DNA of 64,000 bases, from contig NC_088348.1 in NCBI RefSeq assembly GCF_036884655.1, positions 27,576,001 to 27,640,000 of the forward strand, given 5' to 3'. Below the pieces are notes generated by a model. The model searched no databases. It was not told the DNA's origin and was given only the letters and a program-made list of their open reading frames with translations. The DNA comes from Musa acuminata AAA Group. Taxonomy: Eukaryota; Streptophyta; Magnoliopsida; Zingiberales; Musaceae. This document shows positions 1 through 10,132 of this stretch, one piece after another; the first letter of the stretch is position 1; each line of letters opens with the position of its first letter. The position numbers and the translations under genes are program-made.

Positions 1-120
1 CAGCGGGCTGCTTGCTGCGCATGGGGCCGAGGAGCCGAGGCAGCGAGGCAGCAAGGCAGTAAGGCAGCGTGCCGGCTGCGCATGAGGCCGAGTGGCCGAG
101 GCAGCGAGGCTGCTTGCTGG
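1..120. repeat. GC-rich ~45-bp tandem repeat, partial array
   Basis: The window opens inside a GC-rich array whose unit contains the words ggctgcgcatgaggccgag and tggccgaggcagcgaggc. The same units reappear at about 2960-3290, so the two blocks belong to one family that flanks the 66-bp array. No credible gene is present; open frames here arise from the lack of A/T-rich stop codons. Confidence 0.8.
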
Positions 121-1785
121 CTGCGCGTGAGGCCGAGGAGCCGAGGCGCACGACGCAGGCGGGCTGACCGCGCAGGTGTGGTCTCGGGATGGCGTAGAGC
201 CGAGGGCCGAGGAGCACAACGCAGGCGGGGTGACCGCGCAGGTGTGATCTTGAGTGGCGTAAAGCCGAAGAGCCGAGGAGCACGACGCAGGCGGGCTGAC
301 CGCGCAGGTGTGGTCTCGGGTGGCGTAAAGCCGAAGAGCCGAGGAGCACGACGCAGGCGGGCTGACCGCGCAGGTGTGGTCTCGGGTGGCGTAAAGCCGA
401 AGAGCCGAGGAGCACGACGCAGGCGGGCTGACCGCGCAGGTGTGGTCTCGGGTGGTGTAAAGCCGAAGAGCCGAGGAGCACGACGCAGGCGGGCTGACCG
501 CGCAGGTGTGGTCTCGGGTGGCGTAAAGCCGAAGAGCCGAGGAGCACGACGCAGGCGGGCTGACCGCGCAGGCGTGGTCTCGGGTGGCGTAAAGCCGAAG
601 AGCCGAGGAGCACGACGCAGGCGGGCTGACCGCGCAGGCGTGGTCTCGGGTGGCGTAAAGCCGAAGAGCCAAGGAGCACGACGCAGGCGGGCAGGCCGCG
701 CAGGCGTGGTCTCGGGTGGCGTAAAGCCGAAGAGCCGAGGAGCACGGCGCAGGCGGGCAGGCCGCGCAGGCGTGGTCTCGAGTGGCGTAAAGCCGAAGAG
801 CCGAGGAGCACGACGCAGGCGGGCTGACCGCGCAGACGTGGTCTCGGGTGGCATAAAGCCGAAGAGCCGAGGAGCACGACGCAGGCGGGCAGGCCGCGTA
901 GGCGTGGTCTCGGGTGGCGTAAAGCCGAAGAGCCGAGGAGCACGACGCGGGCGGACTGGCCGCGCAGGCGTGGTCTCGGGTGGCGTAAAGCCGAAGAGCC
1001 GAGGAGCACGACGCAGGCGGGCTGACCGCGCAGGTGTGGTCTCGGGTGGCGTAAAGCCGAAGAGCCGAGGAGCACGACGCAGGCGGGCAGGCTGCGTAGG
1101 CGTGGTCTCGGGTGGCGTAAAGCCGAAGAGCCGAGGAGCACGACGCGGGCGGACTGGCCGCGCAGGCGTGGTCTCGGGTGGCGTAAAGCCGAAGAGCCGA
1201 GGAGCACGACGCAGGCGGGCTGACCGCGCAGGTGTGGTCTCGGGATGGCGTAGAGCCGAGGGCCGAGGAGCACAACGCAGGCGGGGTGACCGCGCAGGTG
1301 TGATCTCGAGTGGCGTAAAGCCGAAGAGCCGAGGAGCACGACGCAGGCGGGCTGACCGCGCAGGTGTGGTCTCGGGTGGCGTAAAGCCGAAGAGCCGAGG
1401 AGCACAACGCAGGCGGGTTGACCGCGCAGGTGTGGTCTCGGGTGGCGTAAAGCCGAAGAGCCGAGGAGCACGACGCAGGCGGGCAGGCCGCGCAGGCGTG
1501 GTCTCGGGTGGTGTAAAGCCGAAGAGCCGAGGAGCACGGCGCAGGCGGGCAGGCCGCGCAGGCGTGGTCTCGGGTGGCGTAAAGCCGAAGAGCCGAGGAG
1601 CACGACGCAGGCGGGCAGGCCGCGTAGGCGTGGTCTCGGGTGGCGTAAAGCCGAAGAGCCAAGGAGCACGACGCGGGCGGACTGGCCGCGCAGGCGTGGT
1701 CTCGGGTGGCGTAAAGCCGAAGAGCCGAGGAGCACGACGCAGGCGGGCTGACCGCGCAGGTGTGGTCTCGGGTTGTACGAAGCCA
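120..1785. repeat. 66-bp GC-rich tandem repeat array, about 25 units
   Basis: A head-to-tail array of a 66-bp unit containing gtaaagccgaagagccgagg, followed by a block reading agcacgacgcaggcgggctg. Units are mostly over 90% alike by eye. A distinctive variant (cgggatggcgtagagc) occurs at 185 and again at 1241, exactly 1056 bp or 16 units apart, so a higher-order period exists. Another variant (gcgggcggactggc) recurs near 947, 1145 and 1673, at 3- and 8-unit spacing. Because 66 is divisible by three and stops are rare, a 618-residue frame of 22-residue Arg/Gly-rich repeats stays open; I regard this as satellite DNA rather than a gene. Confidence 0.93.
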
Positions 1786-2960
1786 AAGGGGGTGTCCTCG
1801 AGCATTAAGCGACCGAGGAGGCCTCGGGCATTATGCGACCGAGGTGGCGGCCTCGGGCATTACGCGATCAAGGTGGTGGCCTCGGCAAGCATGGAGCCGA
1901 GGCACTCGGCGCAGGCAGGCTGCGGCCGAGGGACGTAACCCAGGTGGGCAAGGTAGTGGATATGGCCGAGGAGTTCGGCGCGGGCAAGCTAGCCGCACAG
2001 GCGTGTCTCGGGGTTTATGGAACCGAGGGGCACGACGCAGGCGTACTGGAGGCGCTGGTCTGTCTCGGGAACATGGAGCCAAGGAGCACGACGCAGGCGG
2101 TCTGGTCGGGCAGGTGTGTCTCGGGGATGATGGAAGCGAGGAGCACGACGCAGGCGGGCAGGCCGCGCAGGTGTGATCTCGGTCATCATGCTGCCGAGGA
2201 GCACGACGCAGGCGAGTAGACCGCGCAGGCATGGTCGCAAGGGCCATGCGGCCGAGTAGCACGATCAGGCGGGCAGGACGCGAGGACGTGGCCTCGGGCA
2301 CCACGCGGCCGAGGAACACGACAGACGGTCGGGCCGCGCCGAGGTGTTTCTCAGCAGAGATTGGCCAAGGTGCTCGGTGCAGGCAGGCTGCGACCGAGGG
2401 ACACCGCTCAGGCGGGCAGGCCGCGCTGAGGTGGGATTTCGACAGAGAGTTGCCGAGGTGCTCGGTGCAGGCAGGCTGCGACCGAGGTACACCGCTCAGG
2501 CGGGCAGGCCGCGCTGAGGTGGGATTTCGGCAGAGAGTTGCCGAGGTGCTCGGTGCAGGCAGGCTGCGACCGAGGTGGTGGGCTTGGCAAGCATGGAGCT
2601 GAGGGGTTCGGCGTAGGCAAGCCGCGGCCAAGGGGCGTGAACCAGGTGGATAGGGCCGTGCCGTTCGGCGCGGGCGGGCTGGCCGCGCAGACGTGTCTCG
2701 GGGTTTATGGAGCCGAGGGGCACGACGCGGGCGTACTGGCGGCACTGGTCTGTCTCGGGAACATGGAGCCAAGGAGCACGACGCAGGCGGGGTGACCGCG
2801 CTGGCGTGGTCGCGAGGGTCATGCGACCGAGTAGCACGATCAGGCGGGCAGGACGCGAGGACGCGGCCTCGGGCACCACGCGGCCGAGGAACACGACGGG
2901 CGGTCGGGCCGTGCCGAGGTGGAGCTCGGCAGTGATTGGCTGAGGTGCTCGGTGTTGGCA
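1786..2960. repeat. Diverged GC-rich repeat mosaic with internal duplications
   Basis: Continuation of the GC-rich block with degenerate units that keep words such as ggagcacgacgcaggcgg and gccgagg. A segment at about 1888-2130 is repeated with divergence at about 2591-2790; both contain cgtgtctcggggtttatgg followed by ggtctgtctcgggaacatgg. Between them an 88-bp unit (starting tgctcggtgcaggcaggctg) occurs about 2.5 times, at 2371, 2459 and 2547. No gene is recognised. Confidence 0.85.
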
Positions 2961-3290
2961 GATAGACCGCGCATGGGGCCGAGGCAGCGTGCAGCGTGTT
3001 GGTTGCGCATGTGGCCGAGTGGCCGAGGCAGCGAGGCTGCGTGCTGGCTGCGCACGAGGCCGAGTGGCCGAGGCAGCGTGTTGGCTGCGCATGTGGCCGA
3101 GTGGCCGAGGCAGCAATGCTGCTTGCCGGCTGCGCAGGAGGCCGAGTGGCCGAGGCAGCGAGGCGGCGTGTTAGCTGCGCGTGGGGCCGAGTGGCCGAGG
3201 CAGCATGTTGGCTGCGCATGAGGCCGAGTGGCCGAGGCAGCGAGGCAGCAAGGCGGCGTGTTTGCCGCGCATGAGGCCGAGTGGCCGAGA
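2960..3290. repeat. Second block of ~45-bp gccgagtggccgagg repeats
   Basis: About seven units built on ggctgcgcatgtggccgag, tggccgaggcagcgaggc and close variants. The block is the same family as positions 1-120. Confidence 0.85.
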
Positions 3291-3840
3291 CGTGCGGGCT
3301 GGTCGCGCGCGTGGGACCGAGGGGCCCACGCGAGGTCGAGGCGCGCGGGCTGGTCGCGCGCGTGGGACCGAGGTGCCGAGGCACGCGGGCTGGTCGCGCG
3401 CGTGGGACCGAGGAGCCGAGGCGCGCGGGATGGCCGCGCGCGTGGGGCCTAGTGGCCGAGACGCTCGGCGCGGTCGGGCTGGCCGCGCGCGTGGGGCCGA
3501 GTGGCCGAGACGCGCGGCGCGGTCGGGCTGGCCGCGCGCATGAGACGCGGGCGGTTTGGCCGCGCGCGTGGGACGCGGGCGGTTTGGCCGCGCGTGATGC
3601 GCGCGGGTTGGCCGCGCGTGAGGCGCGCGTGGGACCGAGGGGCCGAGGCGCGCGGGATGGCCGCGCGCGTGGGGCCTAGTGGCCGAGACGCTCGGCGCGG
3701 TCGGGCTGGCCGCGCGCGTGGGACGCGGGCGGTTTGGCCGCGCGTGATGCGCGCGGGTTGGCCGCGCGTGAGGCGCACGTGGGACCGAGGGGCCGAGGCG
3801 CGCGGGCTGGCCGCGCGCGTGGGGCCGAGACCGACCCCAG
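3290..3840. repeat. ~39-bp cgcgcgtgggaccgagg tandem repeat block
   Basis: Repeated words are ggctggtcgcgcgcgtggga, ccgaggcgcgcggg and acgcgggcggtttggccgcg. A segment of roughly 150 bp (about 3400-3545) recurs at about 3640-3790, so there is a longer internal duplication. It is extremely CpG-rich. From 3841 to 3933 the sequence becomes less repetitive, and I see nothing recognisable there before the LTR-like element begins. Confidence 0.85.
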
Positions 3841-3933
3841 AAGTCGCTGCTGCTGGTGCAGGTCGGCTGCAGTGGAGCAACCAAGGAGAAAGCTAACGTA
3901 CCGTCATTTCGGGCCCTCCTTGTAGCGCCATTA

Positions 3934-4507
3934 TGTTACGGTAAGTAACTTTTTTAGCCGTGGCCTCGGGGCCGTCGCGGCTTGGTTCGGGTCCGGAAGG
4001 CGGTGATCTCCGTGGGGGCGCTCCTCGAGGTCTCCCGGTGGCCAAGCTCGGTGGTTCGGGTCGGGAGGTCGGTTCGGCAGGTCGGGTCGGCGGTTCGGGT
4101 CGGCGGCTCGGGTCGGGAGGCAGCTCCGCCGCAGCTTCGGGAAGAGGCGACACCGTCTCGCACCTGCACACAGGTCGGGCCGGGAGCTCGGCCCGACCCC
4201 TCCGACGATCAAGTTAGAGGAAGATGTGGAGGGGATTGTGGATGAGGCAGAAGAAGAGCCTCTGAGTGTTTTGTGTCTGAGTGAGTTCCCCCCCTTTTGC
4301 TTAGGACTCAGGGGTATTTATAGAGGAGGTTTGATGTTACCGCTGGGGTTGCATGGGAGGCCGAGCTGCTGCAGGGTATGGAGAGCCTCGGGCAGTGTGT
4401 CGCTCAGGGGGTTGCGTGGGAGACCGGGGGATCGCAGGGTATGGGCGAGCTTAAACCGTTACCCGCTTCTGTCTCGTCCGACTGTGCTGCCATTTTTTGT
4501 CATATCA
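3934..4507 (+). mobile_element. LTR (574 bp), same family as the solo LTR at 23332
   Basis: Begins tgttacggtaagtaac and ends gtcatatca. It shares its first ~90 bp, the cctccgacgatcaagt block and the region cttaggactcaggggtattt (including the TATA-like tatttataga near 4315) with the 23332-23932 element, whose borders are fixed by a target duplication. The flanks here (catta before, catcc after) do not make a clean 5-bp duplication. No primer-binding site follows and no adjacent polypurine tract precedes, so it is either a solo LTR whose 5' flank was exchanged or one end of a rearranged element next to the GC-rich array. It lies antisense to PEX19, about 100 bp past its stop codon. Confidence 0.75.
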
Positions 4508-4609
4508 CATCCTGTGTTAGATGAGCATGAAACATCATAAAACAAGTTTAGAGCATGAAACATCATAGAGAAAGATAAGATGTTTAACTGTAGCCATCCT
4601 TCTCCGTTC
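4508..4609 (-). other. PEX19 3' UTR with internally repeated sequence
   Basis: Short stretch between the LTR-like element and the PEX19 stop codon. The words catgaaacatcata and gataagatgtttaactgtag occur here and again at 4747-4817 inside the last PEX19 intron. No AATAAA is seen on the minus strand in this stretch, so the natural polyadenylation site may lie within the LTR. Confidence 0.6.
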
Positions 4610-7566
4610 TCACATTATACAACAATCGGATGTGGCATCGAGTTGATCAGGGGATCTGCAGCAGTGATCAAAAAGAATAAAAAGTTAGAATCAGAAAACT
4701 TAAGCTTCAAAGGAAATATTAACAATCCCATGAAACAAAAGTAGAAGAAAGATAAGATGTTTAACTGTAGCCATCCTGTGTTAGATGAGCATGAAACATC
4801 ATAAAACAAGTTTAGATCAGAGACTTGGATGCAGCAAATCAAGCACAAGTGTATGATGAAGAGGCAATTGCATAAGTTGAGTGTATAAAGGCTCAATGAC
4901 AAGTAACCTGACCTTTTTCTGCAAATTTCAGGTCTCATATTTCAAGCCAATTTTTCACTCAAACCAGAAACCCTAATCTGAACCACCCAATTCAATGGAA
5001 CCCAATCATAATTTTTCTGGATGTCCAATCTCAACCTGACTCAGTTTTTGAACTTTGAGCAGCAGTCATCTCCAAGAACAATGGCCTAATTTGTAAGTTC
5101 TAAAACATGGAGAAGTGAATGCTTCAGCATCTTCCAGAAGGCCTTCTCAAATGTCATTGTGTCATTGCCACCATTTTTTATCTAAATCTAGCAAACTAGA
5201 CACAATCTACAGCTTGATGGCCTTTACCTCTTTTACTGAAGAAAAAGAATAACTTAAATAAAATGTAATGTAGTGTGACATCACTTCTTGGTTGCAGGAA
5301 GAGAAGACTAATAGAGACCTAATTTTCAAATTCATGTACATGTAAGTAAGAATTTAGCAGGTTTAGGTTATGTTCAAAGTGTATACATTTGTAGGAACTC
5401 ACGTTTCTGGATCAGCTCAAGTGTTCCAAACCAAATGAGGGTTAAGATTTAAATAACAAATATGTTGCATCCCATTTTCGAATTATAGAGAAAAAATTAA
5501 TGGAGAAAAATCCATATATATACACAGAGATATATACACATAAGCATGCTTCGTATACAGGTACATGCACACATACCCAAGGAATCAAGTGTCCTTTACT
5601 AGCCTATATGGACGGTTATTTACTGGTCTAATGGCCAACCAATCCGCCTACTCAGACTGTGCATTTTGGCTTGGTCCAATTCAACACAAGCTAACACCAA
5701 GCTATACTGGTACTTACCTACTTGTTCTGTTCCTGTTTTTGTTTTTATTTTTTAAATATGATGCAGATTCTGTCATGGAGGAAAAAGAGAACAGATGTGG
5801 ATTTTTTTATCTATTTAATAGGCATATCCCTCCCTCCTCCATAAAAAACTCAATGAGGCTCCAAGAATTCTTCCTCGTTCCATCACCTAAATCAGTGAGG
5901 CACTCACCCTTAAGGCCATATCATGCTCCATCGAGCATAAGGAATCTGCCTATGCTAGCAAAGCCAGCTACGCCTACTGCTGGGTTGTTAGCAAGAGTGA
6001 CACCTCCTCACCCTTAGCAACCCTTGCTTCCCTTTCTATGTGCCATCATCTCCACCAACAAGAACGTCGCTTTGTCATTGACTGCTCTGAAAGCATCCTT
6101 GCCTTCCCTCTGCCACAACCAAATCAAGCAGTTATTCTCCAACAATTTTATCTGTAGTGTGTCTTTCTGCTGCCTTTCTTCAATAGGTTGGAGTACCAAC
6201 CCATCCTGACACAGAGTAGCCTGGCCGATGACCAGTAACAATATTGGAGCTATACCTATCACAGCTTCTCAGCTCTCCAAGTTCAACAAATTGTTATGGA
6301 GAATGCATTAAGAGGAAATTTGATTCTTATGAGACAATAAATAATTAGGCATAACAAAAGAAGCAAAATGGTGAACTCACAATTGGCCGAAGTTGCTTAG
6401 ATCAAGATCAGGAGCAAGTTCTTGTACAATATCACTGGGTGGTTGACCACATTCCTGTATAGTCTGCATGAGATCAACAATCTTGGAGAAGTTTTCAGGG
6501 TCATTTTCATAAACATCATTTAGCTTCAATATAAGCTCATATTGGCGATAATAGCGGTCATATTCTTCCGGGTTCAGATCATTTTTGTTCTCTTCCAACC
6601 ACTTTGGATATCTTTCTCCAATTTCCCTCATGGGCTCATGCAGAATTTCTTTAGACAAAAGCTGTTGCATAAGAGTTTCAACAATAGATTCCACATCCTA
6701 TACAGAAAAGATGAAAATATGAGTTATGTTTAATGTCTTCCCAGTCAATAAGCCATCAAATGAAACATTAGGAAACCCAAGGAATGTTGCAAAAAAAAGG
6801 CAGAAATGAAAATCTGAAATGACTAGGAAACCAAAGGAATTTTGCCCAAAAAAAAGGGCCGAAATGAAAACCTAATATGACCAAGAAGAAAAAAAAAATG
6901 CATTGTGTAGGACAAAGATGAAAAACTTTCTTACAACTGATGCAGTTATCAGTCCCGGATAAATGCAAGTCACCAAATCAACGTCCTAACAGAACTATAA
7001 AGTGCATAATTATGCAAATGTCAGGGGTATAAGGACCTTGATTGTCGAGCCTATTGCTTATATCACACACAAAAGGCAATTTCAATACAATATATATATA
7101 TATATATATATACATGTGTTGTTTTCTATTAACAATTGGTCCTGCAATAGTATCAGAAGTAAAAATAAATAAAAGCTATGGGGTAGACAGATTTATCCCA
7201 TCCCTGATGGTAAGTTTATTTTTCATGTTATCACTAGGACAGTGTGTTGCACAAAGACAGTTCTAAACCACTGGCCCCAATTACCTAAGATCAAGTTAAT
7301 AATAGTAGACCACTAGACCTATCTATCCCTATAAACCAACTCAAAGCACCTCCCACTTCCGTTGTAGGATGAATCTGAGGTGTCAAAGTCTCCATCAAGT
7401 AATAGTGGACCATTAACATAAAACCAAAGTTAAGACTACCAAAAGATGTCTAGCAGTTTACAATGACTAAGATATGAAAATCAAAATTCATATATCTTAT
7501 GAACTGTATATTATGTAAATATAAAAAATAAATCAAAATATGAAAAAATTAAAATATCAAAACATG

Positions 7567-7633
<67 letters not shown>

Positions 7634-10132
7634 GAGAGAGAGAGAGAGAGAGAATGAGAAAGAAAGACAACAGGAGAGAGAAAGAAAGTGACAAAGGACA
7701 AGACTGTTAATGATAAAAAAAATAGAGAGCCAAAGAACAGTTCAAGTGGAGCAAAACAGTGATATTGATGTTCACTCAAGACAAGTTAGGGTATAAATAG
7801 AGTTTAAATTTCTCATATCTCAACATTGCACAAAAAAAAGGTATCTAAAATTTAACTTGAGTCAACTTGAGCCCTTCCTGTAACCAGTTTATACAATCTG
7901 TTGCTCGAAAGGGCTGTTGGGTTTAAAGGACCTGCTACAGTAACATAAATAGTAGTTTCACGAACATGCATGGGATAGTGCCAAACACAATTAACTACTA
8001 TAGTGGCTACCATGACCACTGAAGTAGCTGCTATTACTGCTACTTATAAGTTATAACAGTGCACAATTTGACCCTTGGGTATGATGGCATCAAAACAATA
8101 TCAATCACGATTAAAGGGTGACTATTGCCATATAGCTAAAGGTGTATACACTGAGCAAAAAAATGGCTGAAATACCTTGCCCAATATAACCATTGCAAAT
8201 CCTAAAGAGCTTCATGCAATCAGATTATTCACTCTGGTTTTTAGTAAATTTAAGGCTCCAGACTAAAATTTTTGGACCTAGATACAAAGCACTATTAACT
8301 GTATTAGTAGCCTTAGACCTTCAAATCAGGGAACTCCCCTCTAACTGGTAACCTGTACCATTCTGTGCTGAGCATTCAATCAAATAAAAAAATCATCAAT
8401 ATAGTATTCTATGTTCCAAATTTGACCAAGCAATTAATCATTCAATCAACACTTTCTTAAACTGGCTTCCAATAATCTGCATGTGTAAGTTACAGTCATC
8501 ACGAGAGACATGACTGCACCAAAAGTGCTCTCTTCAAATACTTCAAAAAAAATAAAGGTGCATGAGTTCCTAAAATACTGAATTCAAAGAATCCAAGACA
8601 TAACAACTCAAAAAAAAAGCCTTCCTCTGCCAGTTACATCATGTGCCAGTTTTTGCTAACTGGTTCCTGAATGCAACCACACAAGAATTAAGAAATTTCT
8701 ACGACTTCATTCCCATCAAATGATTTCAAAAGGAAGTTCAAAGCACCCATCGGTTCTACTCCTTTACAGATTAATTCTTCGAAAAATTATGTTAATAGTC
8801 AAATCGCAAGAGCCCTTTTTATCATCAAATGCAAATTTCACTTATGGATTTTATATTTATACTTTGTTTGTGAACTTGAGATATGATCGATGTAAGTCTT
8901 TTAAATGTAGCCACTAGCTCCCTTTTACATATAACATCTATGTCCAAGTTCGGTCTCAATGATGTGTCCAACCCTCCATCTTTACACAGTAATTTATATA
9001 TGGTTCTCAACAGTAATCTATATATAATTCTGACCAAACATTTAAAAAGCTTCTTATATGAAAAAAATGGAACACCGATACCAATATGATCCATATGCTC
9101 CCTTGCAGAGTTTACAACCTTTAAAGTTTTATTTTCCTATTAAGTTTTGTCTCTATAAATCAAAAGGTCTTAATAACTTTTCAACTGGCCGAATGGTAGA
9201 CAGCCAAAAGACTTGCATCTTATTTTAAGCATTACAACCATTTTAAACCTGTTATAAGACTTTATCATAGCTTGACTGAGGACTGGAAAATCCTGTTAAA
9301 CAATGACTGATAATTTGGTGTACCCACGAAACAAGCTCCGAGAAAATCCATACTGATGAAACTTAAGCTTCGTTCATATAAGAAAGAAGAACACCCAACC
9401 AAACTATTTCCCTACAATACATGCTACTTTAACATCATAAGAGAGCGATAACAAGATTCTAAATCTCCATACAATCAAACAACTAGAATTTACTTGGACA
9501 GGAAACAAACACAATCGAAGAAGAAGGCATACCTGCGAGCCTGCGAGCTCCTCAAACTGCTTGACTAACTCGCCGACCATCCTGTCCTCATCAAACCCAG
9601 CATCGCCGCCTCTGGGGACGGCGGCCCCCGTGGCGGACTCCAGGCCCCTCACCGCCTCACGCGTCAGCTGCATCAACTTCTCGAGCGCCTCGGAGGCGTG
9701 GGACCCACCGGGCCGGGCCCTCTGCTGGGCCTTCCTCCGCGCGCCGCCCAAGTCCGGCAATCCCATCCCCAATCCCTGCACCCGCGGAGCCGAAGCCATC
9801 GACGGCAACGAAGCCCTTCCCTCTCCGTCGTCTCCATCACCATCGCTCCTATCGATCATCGAAACATAGCAAACAACAATAACACCATAAACGAATCCAA
9901 GAACCGATTCAGATGAGCAAGGGTTACGGACGGGGGAGAAGCGGACCTCTGGGCGGCCGGAGCGAGACCGAGCTTCGAGAAATCGTCCAAAGCGCCTAAA
10001 ACAAAGAAGATAGACGGAATCAAACACAAAAAGGAATCGAGACACCGAGATGCGTGCGTGCGTGCGACCGAGCGAGCGCGAGGGATTACTATCGAGGAGC
10101 GGGTCCAAATCGTCAGAGGCAGAATCGGCCAT
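4610..10132 (-). CDS. PEX19: Peroxisome biogenesis protein PEX19 (five exons)
   Basis: Cytosolic chaperone and import receptor for peroxisomal membrane proteins; it binds clients through its C-terminal domain and docks on PEX3 through its N-terminus. Model on the minus strand: exons 10132-10090, 9995-9947, 9848-9533, 6697-6381 and 4655-4610, all GT-AG and phase-consistent, giving 256 residues, close to Arabidopsis PEX19 (about 250). The N-terminus has the acidic [17 protein letters not shown]3-binding motif (residues 7-20); [10 protein letters not shown] and [10 protein letters not shown] follow; the C-terminal domain runs from about residue 137 ([20 protein letters not shown]). The last exon encodes [14 protein letters not shown], ending in a farnesylation CaaX box (CCIM). 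Introns 3 and 4 are long (2.8 and 1.7 kb). Identification rests on family knowledge and is firm; the 46-nt last exon is supported by phase, acceptor and the CaaX motif. Confidence 0.95.
4656..6380 (-). other. PEX19 intron 4
   Basis: AT-rich intron with donor gtgagt (complement at 6380) and acceptor ctgctgcag (complement at 4656-4664). It contains a second copy (4747-4817) of sequence found in the 3' UTR. Short frames such as 6014-6262 minus resemble nothing I know. Nothing else is recognised. Confidence 0.8.
7090..7112. repeat. (TA)n microsatellite in PEX19 intron 3
   Basis: About 11 TA dinucleotides. Confidence 0.9.
7570..7652. repeat. Compound (TA)n(GA)n microsatellite in PEX19 intron 3
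   Basis: About 14 TA units run directly into about 27 GA units with one or two interruptions. Confidence 0.95.

Larger units (their letters stand above)
6698..9532 (-). other. PEX19 intron 3
   Basis: A 2.8-kb AT-rich intron with two microsatellites (7090-7112 and 7570-7652). No open frame with recognisable similarity is present on either strand. Confidence 0.8.

Noticed and set aside
82..1938. 618-residue plus-strand open frame of 22-residue repeats
   Set aside because: It is the translation of the 66-bp tandem array. Several other frames on both strands are equally open, and there is no promoter, splice structure or known domain.
1831..3384. 517-residue minus-strand frame rich in Arg, Pro, Ala and Ser
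   Set aside because: A by-product of the stop-poor GC-rich repeats; no conserved motif.
3934..4507. Idea that this LTR is the 5' LTR of a complete element running right
   Set aside because: No tRNA primer-binding site follows 4507, and PEX19 sequence begins about 100 bp later.
6014..6262. 82-residue minus-strand frame in PEX19 intron 4
   Set aside because: Not needed for a complete PEX19; its phase and sequence do not fit the protein, and no family is recognised.
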